DNA of 64,000 bases, from contig JAGGVF010000022.1 in the NCBI GenBank assembly GCA_021158125.1, forward strand, positions 103,975-167,974. The letters run 5' to 3'. The stretch's first letter is position 1. Every line of letters begins with the position of its first letter. Shown here one piece after another: positions 8,397-17,613 of the stretch. The position numbers were made by a program, and so were the translations under genes. Under the pieces are notes generated by a model. It was not told the DNA's origin and ran no database searches. It saw nothing but the letters and a program-made list of their open reading frames with translations. This DNA is from Candidatus Bathyarchaeota archaeon (GTDB lineage: Archaea > Thermoproteota > Bathyarchaeia > Bathyarchaeales > WUQV01).

Positions 8397-9629
8397 TTAT
8401 TTAACCTCACTCTTTTTATCTAAGTTCTGCCTGAGAAACTTTAGGTCCTCTCTGAAAATTTTCTTCCAATCGAAACGTTTAACAAAACCTTGAGAAGTTT
8501 TCCCAAACTTTTTACAGTTAAAATTTTCTAGAACTTCCAAAATTTTCTCAGCTAATGCTGTAGAATTAAACTTGGAGACAAAAAATACCGTCTTACAGTT
8601 TCCAAATATTTCTTTTAAAGCGGGAATTTCGTAGCAGACTACTGGTAGTCCGCATGCCAATGCTTCAGCAACAGCAATTCCCCACCCTTCAAAACGGCTT
8701 GGAAACACAAAAACTTTACTCCTACATAAAATTTTATGCATTTTCTCGTCTGGAAGCCCTCCAAAAACATGGATTTTCCTTTCAAGCTTTAATTTTTTAA
8801 TTTTAATTCTTAGATTTTTGAGTTCTGGGCCTTCGCCAATTATAGCCAAAAAAGCTTCCTTTCTTTTAAAAATAACCTTTTTCCACGCATCTACCAAGTC
8901 GTAGATTCCTTTTTCAGGGGCAATTCTTCCAACAAAAACTCCGTCAAAAGTTTTCTTTCCTGAATATTTGCAGAGTTTAGAAATTTTCCTAAAGTTAATT
9001 CCGTTTCCGCTGACCAGTATCTTCTCCCTACCAACACCGCTTTTCTCCAGCAGTGAAGCAGTAAATCCTGAAACAGAAATGAATAGGTCGGCTTTCTTTA
9101 GAATTTCAACCATCAGTTTTGAGGCTAAAGCCTTTAGGAGAGAAATAAGAAGGGAGTATCCTACTTTTCGGTAGTTTCTGAAGAATTTTGTTAGGGAAAA
9201 TGGGAAGTTTGCGGAATTTTCTTTTAAAATAAAATCAAAATGATGAACAGTAACGCAGAGGGGCTTTCTGCAAAAAATTTTGAGAAAAAATGCCGGAAAC
9301 AAATTGGGTAAAGTATTGTTTGGTGAAAAAAGCATTTCGGGTTTACCCTTTAAAACTAACGGAAATGCGGTAACTACGGCCTTTAAACTCCAAATCATCC
9401 ATTCTAAATAATTTAACATCAAACTTGACGATCCAACTTTTAAGGGTCTTCTAACAACAACTTTCCTAACGTTTTTTCCGGAAATTTCTAGTGAAGATTC
9501 CGGGCAAATAACAGTAATTTTAACTTCCGTGCCATCCAAAAACTTCAGAAACTCAAAAAAGCGTTTTTCAGCTCCTCCCCAAAAAGTTATTTTTCGACTT
9601 GGATAGAAGAAGATGCTGAAAATAAGCAA
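8397..9629 (-). CDS. Glycosyltransferase family 4
   Basis: This 410-residue GT-B enzyme has an N-terminal WGGAEKRFFEFL (the GGAE acceptor-side loop), and a C-terminal half with FVGRIAPEKGIYDL, IIGEGPELKNL and FPSRFEGWGIAVAEALACGL (E-x7-E, about 308-322). It has no signal peptide. A hydrophobic stretch in the N-terminal half may touch the membrane, where lipid-linked acceptors lie. It lies three bases downstream of the next GT4 gene and both are read away from the S-layer candidate's 3' end, so they form a two-gene unit convergent with it. The sugar and acceptor are unknown. Confidence 0.92.
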   Translation of the reverse strand: MLIFSIFFYPSRKITFWGGAEKRFFEFLKFLDGTEVKITVICPESSLEISGKNVRKVVVRRPLKVGSSSLMLNYLEWMIWSLKAVVTAFPLVLKGKPEMLFSPNNTLPNLFPAFFLKIFCRKPLCVTVHHFDFILKENSANFPFSLTKFFRNYRKVGYSLLISLLKALASKLMVEILKKADLFISVSGFTASLLEKSGVGREKILVSGNGINFRKISKLCKYSGKKTFDGVFVGRIAPEKGIYDLVDAWKKVIFKRKEAFLAIIGEGPELKNLRIKIKKLKLERKIHVFGGLPDEKMHKILCRSKVFVFPSRFEGWGIAVAEALACGLPVVCYEIPALKEIFGNCKTVFFVSKFNSTALAEKILEVLENFNCKKFGKTSQGFVKRFDWKKIFREDLKFLRQNLDKKSEVK

Positions 9630-9632
9630 CTT

Positions 9633-10835
9633 TCATCCAGCAACTTTTAAAATGGCTTCTTCAAGCTTTTGAATATGCCTTTCTTTAGAAAATTTCTGTT
9701 TTATGTATTTTGGAAGAGTTTTTCTCGTCTTAGACTTTTTAAAGCGGGTTATTGTCATTAAAGTTTTCTCGGCTAAATCCTCAATGTTATAGGGCTCAGC
9801 TTTAAACCCTGTTTTCCCGTCTAAAACTGTTTCGCATGGCCCTGAGCCGTCGTTCCAAACTACAACCGGAGTTCCGCAGGCCATAGCTTCAACTGGGCAT
9901 AACCCAAAATCTTCCCTTGGAACAGAGTATACGTAGACGTCTGCAGCATTATAAAGTTCGACAAGTTCTCTTAAAGATTTAAAACCCAAAAAAACAATGT
10001 TACTTTCAACCTTCAGTTTTTTAGCTCTTTCAATAAGCCACTTTACATAACTGAAGTTTTCTCGGGAAATTTCGCCGGTAACAGCAAGAACAGCTTCTGG
10101 AAACTCCTTTTTAACATAATACATCATGTCAATAAGCCATTCCCAACGTTTTACTGCTGCAATTCTTCCACCAGAAAGAATTAGGGGCGACCCCAACTTT
10201 GAATGTAGGTGTTTCACAGTTTTTTCAGGTAATGGTTTAAAGATTTCTGTGTCAACCGGAGGATAGCAAACTTCAGCTGATACGCCATAAATTAGCTTTA
10301 TCCTTCTAGCTGTGAAATGACTGTTTGCTAAAACAAGATCTGAACAAACAACACTAGTTGAATCAATAAACTTGAAGACTGGCCGAGTTAACTGTCCTAA
10401 AAAATAAACTATATTTCTGGTTCCGTCAAATCTCCAGAGATTTCGCTCTGACTTTGGAAGGTAGAGGAATCTAGGAGGCGAATGAATGTAGCTTATGTAT
10501 TTTTTTCCTTTAAGCTTCTTGAGTGTGTAGCCAATCCATGTTGAGGGGCCGTAGCCGTGGCAGATTAAAACGTCAAATTTGCTGAAAACTTTAACTGTTA
10601 ATGGAGCTAAAGGAACAGAGGCCAAGATTCTCATTGTTTGATTTTCTGGCAGTTGAGACAGATAGGTGTCCACATAACAGTGGGGGTTACTTTTCAAACC
10701 AAAATCTTTTCCAACATAAGCGAAAAAGCATTTTGCTTTGTAACCTTTCCAATTTAACATTTCAGTCTGCTTTAAAATTACGTTTTCTGCTCCGCCGTGC
10801 TCTTTTAAATGACTATAAATTATTCCTATTCGCAT
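9633..10835 (-). CDS. Glycosyltransferase family 4
   Basis: This 400-residue GT4 enzyme starts MRIGIIYSHLKEHGGAENV. The start at 10835 is chosen because GGAGAT precedes it, four codons inside the longest frame. Donor-site motifs are ILSGGRIAAVKRWEWLIDMM, FLGFKSLRELVELYNAADVY and EDFGLCPVEAMACGTPVVVW (about 298-315), then GPCETVLDGKTGF. It resembles alpha-mannosyltransferases of the ALG2/ALG11 type in layout, which is only a suggestion. It is the first gene of the minus-strand pair with 8397-9629. A role in building the N-glycan or a surface glycolipid is inferred from the neighbours. Confidence 0.9.
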   Translation of the reverse strand: MRIGIIYSHLKEHGGAENVILKQTEMLNWKGYKAKCFFAYVGKDFGLKSNPHCYVDTYLSQLPENQTMRILASVPLAPLTVKVFSKFDVLICHGYGPSTWIGYTLKKLKGKKYISYIHSPPRFLYLPKSERNLWRFDGTRNIVYFLGQLTRPVFKFIDSTSVVCSDLVLANSHFTARRIKLIYGVSAEVCYPPVDTEIFKPLPEKTVKHLHSKLGSPLILSGGRIAAVKRWEWLIDMMYYVKKEFPEAVLAVTGEISRENFSYVKWLIERAKKLKVESNIVFLGFKSLRELVELYNAADVYVYSVPREDFGLCPVEAMACGTPVVVWNDGSGPCETVLDGKTGFKAEPYNIEDLAEKTLMTITRFKKSKTRKTLPKYIKQKFSKERHIQKLEEAILKVAG

Positions 10836-10978
10836 TTTTATCTCCACGGCTTTTACAGTTTACTGTTAAGGTTTCCAGCTAGGGTTTGGCTCAGTCTTTT
10901 ATTAAGAATTTTTTAATGGTCAGAGTCAGAAGCTGAATCTAATTTAAAACAATCCAGTTTGATGCACTAAACAAAATC

Positions 10979-10996
10979 TTCTAATACTCGAATCTG
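10979..10996 (+). promoter_or_regulatory. Shared 17-bp motif, copy 3
   Basis: TTCTAATACTCGAATCTG lies 20 bases before the site-2 protease gene. It differs from copy 2 at 5200-5216 by an inserted base pair and a few changes. A weaker relative (GCTGAATCTAATTT) lies at about 10932-10945. Confidence 0.3.
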
Positions 10997-11015
10997 CATC
11001 TCTCTATGAGAAAAC

Positions 11016-12134
11016 ATGAATGAAACTGAAGAATGCCCAACAACCCCAACTCAAGGCAACGAGAAAGAAATCGTGCCGCAAGAGTCCCAAGTTAATACAA
11101 TCTACAATCTGGTTGCTTCTGAATTCCAAGTTATAGACCACTTCATGGAACATGGAATACTTACCTTCCACGTCCAACTCGGTGAAAACTCAAAGGAAGC
11201 CTTCCTTAGACTAGTTAAAAAACTTGAACCTTTAGGGCTAGCTCCACTGCTGAGAAAAACAGAGAAACAAAACGTCCTCAGAATAATTAAGAAGCCTCCA
11301 ATTAAAAAAAGTAATATTCTAGTAAATTTGGGATTATTTTTTGCTACATTAGTCACAACTTTCTTCACTGGCTACATGCTTTCTCTAGGAAGAGGAGACT
11401 TAAACCCAGTTGATGGCGGATTAATTTTCATGGTTACCATAATAGCCATACTTGGAGTCCACGAGATGGGTCATAAAATTACAGCTCAAAAGCATGGAAT
11501 CGAAGCTACCTTCCCCTATTTTATTCCAGGTCCACCACCAGTAGGAACTTTTGGAGCAATAATAATGCAGAAGTCCCTCCCACCGAATCGTGACGCCCTT
11601 TTTGATGTGGGTGCAAGCGGTCCTATAGCCGGCTTTATAGCTTCAGCCATCGCAATATTCTTAGGCCTACCACTCTCAACTTACGGTTCTGTTCCCCCAG
11701 GTACTACAACGCTTCCACCACCGATATTTTTCTGGCTTGTAGGCCCATCTCTACTTCCCCCGCCGCCACAAGGCTGGGCGCCGCGTCCTGGTGAAATTCC
11801 GGTAATAGTGCTTCATCCCGTGGCTTTTGCTGGGTGGATAGGGATTGTAGTAACAATGCTTAACCTTCTGCCGGTTGGAACTCTCGATGGAGGTCATATA
11901 GCAGAAAGTCTCTTTAAAGGAAAAGCAAGAACAATCTTTCTAATAGTATCAGTTATCATTTTGCTCCTAATACAATTCTGGCTTATGCTTTTCTTTGTCC
12001 TATTTTTCGGCATGTACAAGCATCCAGGCCCCTTAGATGCCGTTTCAAGTCTTTCAACTAAAAGAAAAATTATAGCAGTCATTGTACTAGTGATATTTGT
12101 CCTCTCAATGCCCATGCCAAGCTTCCTATATTAA
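11016..12134 (+). CDS. Site-2 protease family intramembrane metalloprotease (M50)
   Basis: This 372-residue multi-spanning protein carries the zinc motif HEMGHK (about 149-154) inside a membrane helix (IIAILGVHEMGH). The second motif is NLLPVGTLDGGHIA (about 282-295), whose Asp is the third ligand. An N-terminal soluble region of about 100 residues (LGENSKEAFLRLVKKLEPLG) precedes the first helix. About six hydrophobic segments are visible. Such enzymes cut regulatory or anchored proteins within the membrane. This long-N-terminus type is common in archaea. Its position next to the surface block and the shared motif copy upstream suggest envelope quality control, which is inference. Confidence 0.9.
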   Translation: MNETEECPTTPTQGNEKEIVPQESQVNTIYNLVASEFQVIDHFMEHGILTFHVQLGENSKEAFLRLVKKLEPLGLAPLLRKTEKQNVLRIIKKPPIKKSNILVNLGLFFATLVTTFFTGYMLSLGRGDLNPVDGGLIFMVTIIAILGVHEMGHKITAQKHGIEATFPYFIPGPPPVGTFGAIIMQKSLPPNRDALFDVGASGPIAGFIASAIAIFLGLPLSTYGSVPPGTTTLPPPIFFWLVGPSLLPPPPQGWAPRPGEIPVIVLHPVAFAGWIGIVVTMLNLLPVGTLDGGHIAESLFKGKARTIFLIVSVIILLLIQFWLMLFFVLFFGMYKHPGPLDAVSSLSTKRKIIAVIVLVIFVLSMPMPSFLY

Positions 12135-12170
12135 GAGAATTAAAAATAAGAAAAGGAAGGATTTTGAGTC

Positions 12171-15100
12171 TTAGACTATGGCTATTAGAACCTTTTCTCC
12201 GTCAACTTCGTATTGGTGCCACCTAACACCTTCAAGCTGAGGTTTTCCCGAGTGTAGTCTAACTTTTTTGGTTCTGACAAGTTCTGCCATAGTGTCAAGA
12301 AACGGTTCAAGTAGCTTAACTTTCTCAGCGGTCAGCATTGCCACGTGAACTTCATTTAGAATCTCAGTTGGCACAAACCCCAAATCCTTTCTTAACGCTT
12401 GAATTCTTCTAGCCAAGTCCCGCATTAATCCTTCTCCAACCAGTTTTTTGTCCCGGCGGGCATCCAAGAAAACTTGAATGTTCTCTTCAGATGCTGAAAC
12501 CCAATTTTCGCCTTCAAGCTCTTTGAGAGGCTTGTCGGTTAATTCTACCTCCTTGACGTTTGCAAGTTCTAAGAAAAGATTTTTGAGCCTTTCCAGAGAC
12601 TCTTTAGCCTCCTCAGAAGCGACGATAACGGCTTTTCTTAGAGGCCATCTCCTCTTTAAATGTCCAGTCTGCCTTGCAGCGTAGGAAATTGAAACAGTCT
12701 TCATTAAGATTTCAACTTCCGTTTCAAGCTTCAAGTTTTCAAGTTCCTCTTTTGCAGTGGGCCAACTTTCAAAGTTAATTGATTCGGGCAGTCTGTCATC
12801 AAGTTCGCGGAAGACTTTCTGATAAAGAAACTCTGCTACAAAAGGCGTTATCGGATTGAAGAGTAGGAGCACAGTTTTTAGGACATGCCAGAGAGTCGCA
12901 TAAATTGCTAATCTTCTGTTTAGAGTTTCTGGACTGTCGCTCCAAAGCTCCCTTCTTATCATTGGAACATAATTTCTGCTTATATCATCCACAACAAATT
13001 TTTCAAGAGCTGAAGCTGCAAAATTGAATTCGCATCTTTCAAATCTTTCAGTAACCTCCCTAATTGTTCCTTGAAGCTTTGAAAGTAACCAAAGCTCCGG
13101 AGTTTTCAAAACATTATTTTCCCTTGCCCACTCCAGACTGTTCTCTTTCGGGTTAAAGCCGTCATACTCCGCGTTCTGTAGGAAGAATCTGTGAAGATGG
13201 TAAAGCGTGCTTAACACCTGGTATGGTCTTCGCTTAATTTCTTCAACATCAAAGTTCATGGAGTCAATTGGAGAACACTTCCAAACCATATAGAAACGGC
13301 AGAGGTCAGCCGAGTTCCTTTCCAAAAGCGGATTAACCTCAATAACATTCCCTAAACTCTTGCTCATTTTCCTTCCTTTTGCGTCTAAGGCGAATCCGTA
13401 GAAGAGGAAGGCTTTGTAGGGAGCTTCGGGTTTTCCAGTTAAAATCACATGTTCAAGCAGCAGCGTGTTCGCCCAGCCTCTAGTTTGGTCTATTGCTTCT
13501 ACAAGAAAGTCTACTGGAACAAACTTTTCAAATTCCTCATCTGTAAAACGTGCGTAGGGTGAGGCTCCACTGTTATGCCAAGTGTCCAAAACGTAAGGCT
13601 CACGCTTCATTGTTCCTCCGCATTTTTCGCATTTAAAGAAGATTCTGTCTATCCAAGGCTTATGAAGCTCTGGTAACGGCGGTTTTTCGCCGCTTTCCGG
13701 GTTAGGTAAAGCCTTTTCTAGGATTTCCTTTCTGCTTGCAACTAATATTTTATGTCCACATTTTTCGCAGACCCAAACTGGGAGAGGAGTTCCCCATACA
13801 CGTTCCCGTGAAATGCACCATGGCTTAGCTTCTTTAAGGAAAGCTAAGAACCTGTTCTTCGGGCCTTCATAGAAGTATTCGACCTTCTCAGCTGCTTCAA
13901 CTATTCTCTCATTTATTTTGTTTGTCCAAAGGAAGTATTCTCTTCTTGCAAGCCATATGAGCTTGTGGTGGCTTCTCCAACACGTTGGATATTCGTGTCT
14001 AACGGTTTCAACATGCACCAGCAAGTTTCTTTTACGTAGTTCTTCTATTACCTTATCATCCGCATCTCTGGCGAAAAGTCCCTTAAACTCGCCTGCTTCT
14101 TCAGTAAATTTGCATTCGTCGTCGAATGGAACGTAGATTGGCACATCACGCTTTCTGGCGGCTTGGAAGTCTTCTTCTCCGTTTCCAGGAGAAAGGTGTA
14201 CCACTCCAGTTGCAGTGTTTACATCAACAAAGTCTTCGCAGACAACCCTGTGAACTTTGGGAAGCCTATCAAGCTCAGCTTGTTTAGGAATTAAATCTTT
14301 AAATGGATAATCATATTTTAAGCCTTCAAGCTTCTCTCCTGGAAAAACTTCAACTATACTGTAGTTTTCTATTCCAAGCTCTTGCATTAACGGCTCTACT
14401 CGCTGCTTTGCCATTATCCAAAATTCATGTCCAACCTTTACTTTGGCGTATTCCGCCGATGGATGAACAGCCAGCATCAAGTCGGTTACTATCGTGAAGG
14501 GCATTGTAGTCCAAATTAGAAAGTATTCACCCGGCCTTTCTTCAACTCTAAACTTGAAATACAATGATGGGTCTTCAACTTCTTCGTAGCCCAATCCAAC
14601 TTCCGCGTTGCTCAGTGACGTTTGGCAGCCTGGACAGTAGGCCACAACGTAGTAGCCTTCTCCTAGTAGGCCTTGTTCCCAAGCCCTTTTCAAGTATTTC
14701 CATTCACGTTCAATGTAACTGTCAAGGTAGGTCCAGTATGCTCTATCATGATTTATGAAAAGCCCTAGCTTTCTGTCGGCTTCACGCCAAAATTCATGGT
14801 ATTTCATAATTGTCTTCTTACATTCTTCAATGAACCTTCCCTCGCCTACTTTTTCCAGAAGCTCCCGCTTATTTTTCACTCCAAGAAGTTTTTCTACCTC
14901 AAGCTCCACAGGCAAGCCTTGACAGTCCCATCCAGCCCAGAAAGGAATATAGTAGCCCTGCATGCTTTTCCATCGGTAGCGTAGATCTTTCATAACTCTT
15001 CCGCGGGCGTGTCCAACGTGTGGGACACCGTTAAGGGTTGGAGGCCCCTCAACGTACCCTAAAACGCCAACATTTTCCTTTTCTCTAAGTTTCATAAGTT

Positions 15101-15212
15101 TGTCTGCAATTCTGTTTTTCTCCCAGAAATCTCGGATTTCACGTTCAATCTCGAGAGGCCTGTAGTTCATTTTAAGCCATTTTCGGCTGTCAGCCTCGAA
15201 TTTGATGGCCAC
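12171..15212 (-). CDS. ileS: Isoleucyl-tRNA synthetase
   Basis: This class I synthetase of 1013 residues charges tRNA-Ile. The HIGH-type motif is PHVGHARGR (about 64-72). The WDCQGLPVE segment and the editing domain (FLIWTTMPFTIVTD) follow, then KMSKSLGNV (about 615-623). Two Cys pairs (CEKCGHK and CEKCGGT) lie in the middle, which would bind zinc, and a C-terminal anticodon-binding region closes the protein. RPYQVLSTLYHLHRFF just after KMSKS is typical of archaeal IleRS. The length is full. It converges with the site-2 protease gene with 36 bases between stops. Confidence 0.97.
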   Translation of the reverse strand: MAIKFEADSRKWLKMNYRPLEIEREIRDFWEKNRIADKLMKLREKENVGVLGYVEGPPTLNGVPHVGHARGRVMKDLRYRWKSMQGYYIPFWAGWDCQGLPVELEVEKLLGVKNKRELLEKVGEGRFIEECKKTIMKYHEFWREADRKLGLFINHDRAYWTYLDSYIEREWKYLKRAWEQGLLGEGYYVVAYCPGCQTSLSNAEVGLGYEEVEDPSLYFKFRVEERPGEYFLIWTTMPFTIVTDLMLAVHPSAEYAKVKVGHEFWIMAKQRVEPLMQELGIENYSIVEVFPGEKLEGLKYDYPFKDLIPKQAELDRLPKVHRVVCEDFVDVNTATGVVHLSPGNGEEDFQAARKRDVPIYVPFDDECKFTEEAGEFKGLFARDADDKVIEELRKRNLLVHVETVRHEYPTCWRSHHKLIWLARREYFLWTNKINERIVEAAEKVEYFYEGPKNRFLAFLKEAKPWCISRERVWGTPLPVWVCEKCGHKILVASRKEILEKALPNPESGEKPPLPELHKPWIDRIFFKCEKCGGTMKREPYVLDTWHNSGASPYARFTDEEFEKFVPVDFLVEAIDQTRGWANTLLLEHVILTGKPEAPYKAFLFYGFALDAKGRKMSKSLGNVIEVNPLLERNSADLCRFYMVWKCSPIDSMNFDVEEIKRRPYQVLSTLYHLHRFFLQNAEYDGFNPKENSLEWARENNVLKTPELWLLSKLQGTIREVTERFERCEFNFAASALEKFVVDDISRNYVPMIRRELWSDSPETLNRRLAIYATLWHVLKTVLLLFNPITPFVAEFLYQKVFRELDDRLPESINFESWPTAKEELENLKLETEVEILMKTVSISYAARQTGHLKRRWPLRKAVIVASEEAKESLERLKNLFLELANVKEVELTDKPLKELEGENWVSASEENIQVFLDARRDKKLVGEGLMRDLARRIQALRKDLGFVPTEILNEVHVAMLTAEKVKLLEPFLDTMAELVRTKKVRLHSGKPQLEGVRWHQYEVDGEKVLIAIV

Positions 15213-15299
15213 CTCTCATCCCAAAGCACCAGCCAATAAACGCAAATACACAAAACAACATATAACCTTTTTGAAGTAAACATCTGTTAAGTATGCCTA

Positions 15300-16037
15300 T
15301 TGAAAAGTATTCGAGGTGGAATAAATCTGAGAAAACGTTTGATCTCAGCTTTTAAACGTAACAGCTTACTGCTACTTGTTACTTCGTTGACGATTTCAGC
15401 CTTCATCTATTATACAGTCTACACAGTAATATTGGTTAAGCTCTTGAATCCGACATTAATAGAAGACTTTATGAATTTTCTTTCAGCAAACTATCCTGCT
15501 AAAATACCTAAACCAGAAACTCATGAATTTTTCATGTTTATTTTTATGAATAACACTAGGTTTTATTGGAATCCATTAAACATGCTCGTCTGGATACCAT
15601 TATTTGGCGCTTTGATAATTGGGTTTAGCTTTCTGTTAAACGGCGTTGTTATAGGCGCTGTGGCCGCCATGCTGGGATTAAAATATGGTCCTTTACTTCC
15701 AATAGTTGGTCTGGCACCTCATGGAATTATTGAAGTTCCAGCGTTTATAATTCAATGCACCGCAATTTTAAGGTGGCACATTACAATTTCAACGCTACTG
15801 TTTAATCTGATTAAAGGAGAAAAGGTAGAAAAAGCGAAAGTCAAAGAAGATTTAATGGATGTGGTAATTCTTTCGGCAATTTCTATTTTCCTTTTATTTA
15901 TCGCGGCGTTAATAGAAACCTACGTAACTCCCTTACTGATTAAACTTGTAGAGAAAAATGTAGAAGAGTTTAGGCTGCAGTCACAGCCTTTTCAAGAGTT
16001 GCCAGCAACTCTTCGTCAACTGAAGAATGGTACTTAA
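15300..16037 (+). CDS. Stage II sporulation protein M-like membrane protein (SpoIIM/DUF95)
   Basis: This 245-residue membrane protein has five or six helices. A TTG start is used. The family signatures are visible: NGVVIGAVAAMLGLKYGPLL, LAPHGIIEVPAF (the conserved PHGIIE motif) and a C-terminal AALIETYVTP. Archaea do not sporulate, so its role is unknown; relatives are found beside membrane regulators and transporters. The last 68 bases overlap the 3' end of the opposite-strand gene at 15970-16701. A divergent relative lies at 46925-47527. Confidence 0.85.
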   Translation: MKSIRGGINLRKRLISAFKRNSLLLLVTSLTISAFIYYTVYTVILVKLLNPTLIEDFMNFLSANYPAKIPKPETHEFFMFIFMNNTRFYWNPLNMLVWIPLFGALIIGFSFLLNGVVIGAVAAMLGLKYGPLLPIVGLAPHGIIEVPAFIIQCTAILRWHITISTLLFNLIKGEKVEKAKVKEDLMDVVILSAISIFLLFIAALIETYVTPLLIKLVEKNVEEFRLQSQPFQELPATLRQLKNGT

Positions 16038-16701
16038 AGTGTTCATTCGGATCTTTGATAAGTACGTAAAGCCAGTAGATTCCAAATATTCCCAGCGTGA
16101 TTATTGAGAGTATAAGGTATAATACGAAACTTCGGTTAGGCAACGGATTAACACGTCTAGGAGGCGTAAAGCTTATTCCAAGCTTACCGAGAACTTTGCT
16201 TGTATCTTCCCAGAAACCATCTTCCCTTCGCTCATGCTTATAAAAATCCTTCATTAGAAAATAGTAGACATACCATGTTGCAATAAATATTATCGCTGAA
16301 AGAATAGCCCATAAAACAGCATTCTTTTCAGTTTCTTCCGTTTTTGCTTCTCTTAATGTTCTTTCGCAGAGAGAAAGCTCACTTTCAACATCTGTCTTCT
16401 TTTGCTCCGCAATTTTTCTAATCAATTTAATAGTATCTTCCATCAGAAACATTTGCCTTTTAAAATGGGTATTTCTCCTGTCAACAAGCTTGTAAATCAA
16501 TACAATTGAAACTATAGAGACTATTGCAAGAATTGGTGATAAAAGAAGGATTTCCGGTGCTCCCAAAAGCATGGCCGGGATGGTTATGAGAATTACTATG
16601 ATTGGTACCAAATAAATTGCAAGCCACGCTGTCGACATCATCTTGTCATATTCGCTGCGCATTCTAATGTCTCTTCTAAGATTTTCAAGCTCCACACTCA
16701 T
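15970..16701 (-). CDS. Membrane protein with C-terminal DUF4234-like region
   Basis: This 243-residue protein starts with a short charged segment. Two adjacent helices follow (WLAIYLVPIIVILITIPAML and a second), then a charged coiled-coil-like linker (residues 75-125), a third helix (WAILSAIIFIATWYVYYFLM), and a C-terminal YLILSIITLGIFGIYWLYV typical of DUF4234 proteins. Function is unknown. It converges with the SpoIIM-like gene, with 68 bases of 3' overlap, so antisense interference between the two is possible. Confidence 0.7.
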   Translation of the reverse strand: MSVELENLRRDIRMRSEYDKMMSTAWLAIYLVPIIVILITIPAMLLGAPEILLLSPILAIVSIVSIVLIYKLVDRRNTHFKRQMFLMEDTIKLIRKIAEQKKTDVESELSLCERTLREAKTEETEKNAVLWAILSAIIFIATWYVYYFLMKDFYKHERREDGFWEDTSKVLGKLGISFTPPRRVNPLPNRSFVLYLILSIITLGIFGIYWLYVLIKDPNEHFKYHSSVDEELLATLEKAVTAA

Positions 16702-16779
16702 ATCTAATAACTCCAGTTTTCATAATTCACCATGTGACATTATATATAATTTGCCAAAAAGGCGAATTCCAAGAATGCA

Positions 16780-17613
16780 TCAAAATCCAATTTTTCTTCC
16801 GTCAAAATCCCTCTTGTACTTTCCAAGCTCATTTACGACTTCTCTAAGCTGTTGCGAATTGAAAACAGGTCCGTCTCTGCAGACACGGTATTTCCCTATC
16901 ATGCAACTTCCACATAAGCCTATTCCACACCGCATTATCCTTTCTAAACTGGCTTGCAGTGGGACTCCGAATCTCTCAGTTGTTAAGAAAACTTCTCTAA
17001 TCATAGGTTCCGGCCCGCAAGCATATGTCATATCAATTTTTTCCTTTTTAAGTAGTTCATCCAGTGGATCGGTAGCCACTCCTTTCAGCCCGGCACTTCC
17101 ATCTTCGGTTAAGACTATTATTTCTGAGTTAGTTTTTGAAAGTGAGGATTTAACTCTGTTTAAGAAGAGAAGTTCTTTGGCTGTTTTGGCTCCAATAATA
17201 AAAATAATTTTTTTGGAGGTTTCAACCAGTTTTTCAGCTAGAAAGGCAAGTGGAGCCATTCCTGTTCCACCGCCAACTAAAAGAACATTTCCGGCTGAAA
17301 CTTGGAAGCTGTTTCCAAAAGGGCCCCTTACTCCAATGTAATCTCCAGCTTTTAGCCTCTGCAAAGCCTCGGTTGCCTCTCCAACCTTTGCAACTGTTAC
17401 TGAAACGTTTCCGTTTTGGTATACTCCAGAAACGCTTAACGGAATTTCATCTACGCCCGGAATCCAAACCATGAGAAATTGTCCAGGTTTAGCTTTTAAA
17501 CAGAGCTTATCCTTGAAGAAAAAAGACTTAACATTGGGCGTTTCCTCTTCCACTTTTAGAATTTTAACGGTTCTAATCCAATTATAGGCTATGGGATAAA
17601 CCGACAATTTCAT
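16780..17613 (-). CDS. pyrK: Dihydroorotate dehydrogenase electron transfer subunit
   Basis: PyrK passes electrons from dihydroorotate oxidation in PyrD to NAD through FAD and a 2Fe-2S cluster. The N-terminal FAD-binding barrel shows KPGQFLMVWIPG and IPLSVSG. The NAD domain shows VLLVGGGTGMAPLAFLAEKL. The cluster-binding tail has CGIGLCGSCMIGKYRVC (about 224-240) and the following DGPVF. Its start overlaps the end of pyrD by 32 bases, which signals translational coupling. A slightly later start is possible because the first 15 residues are not family-like. Confidence 0.94.
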   Translation of the reverse strand: MKLSVYPIAYNWIRTVKILKVEEETPNVKSFFFKDKLCLKAKPGQFLMVWIPGVDEIPLSVSGVYQNGNVSVTVAKVGEATEALQRLKAGDYIGVRGPFGNSFQVSAGNVLLVGGGTGMAPLAFLAEKLVETSKKIIFIIGAKTAKELLFLNRVKSSLSKTNSEIIVLTEDGSAGLKGVATDPLDELLKKEKIDMTYACGPEPMIREVFLTTERFGVPLQASLERIMRCGIGLCGSCMIGKYRVCRDGPVFNSQQLREVVNELGKYKRDFDGRKIGF

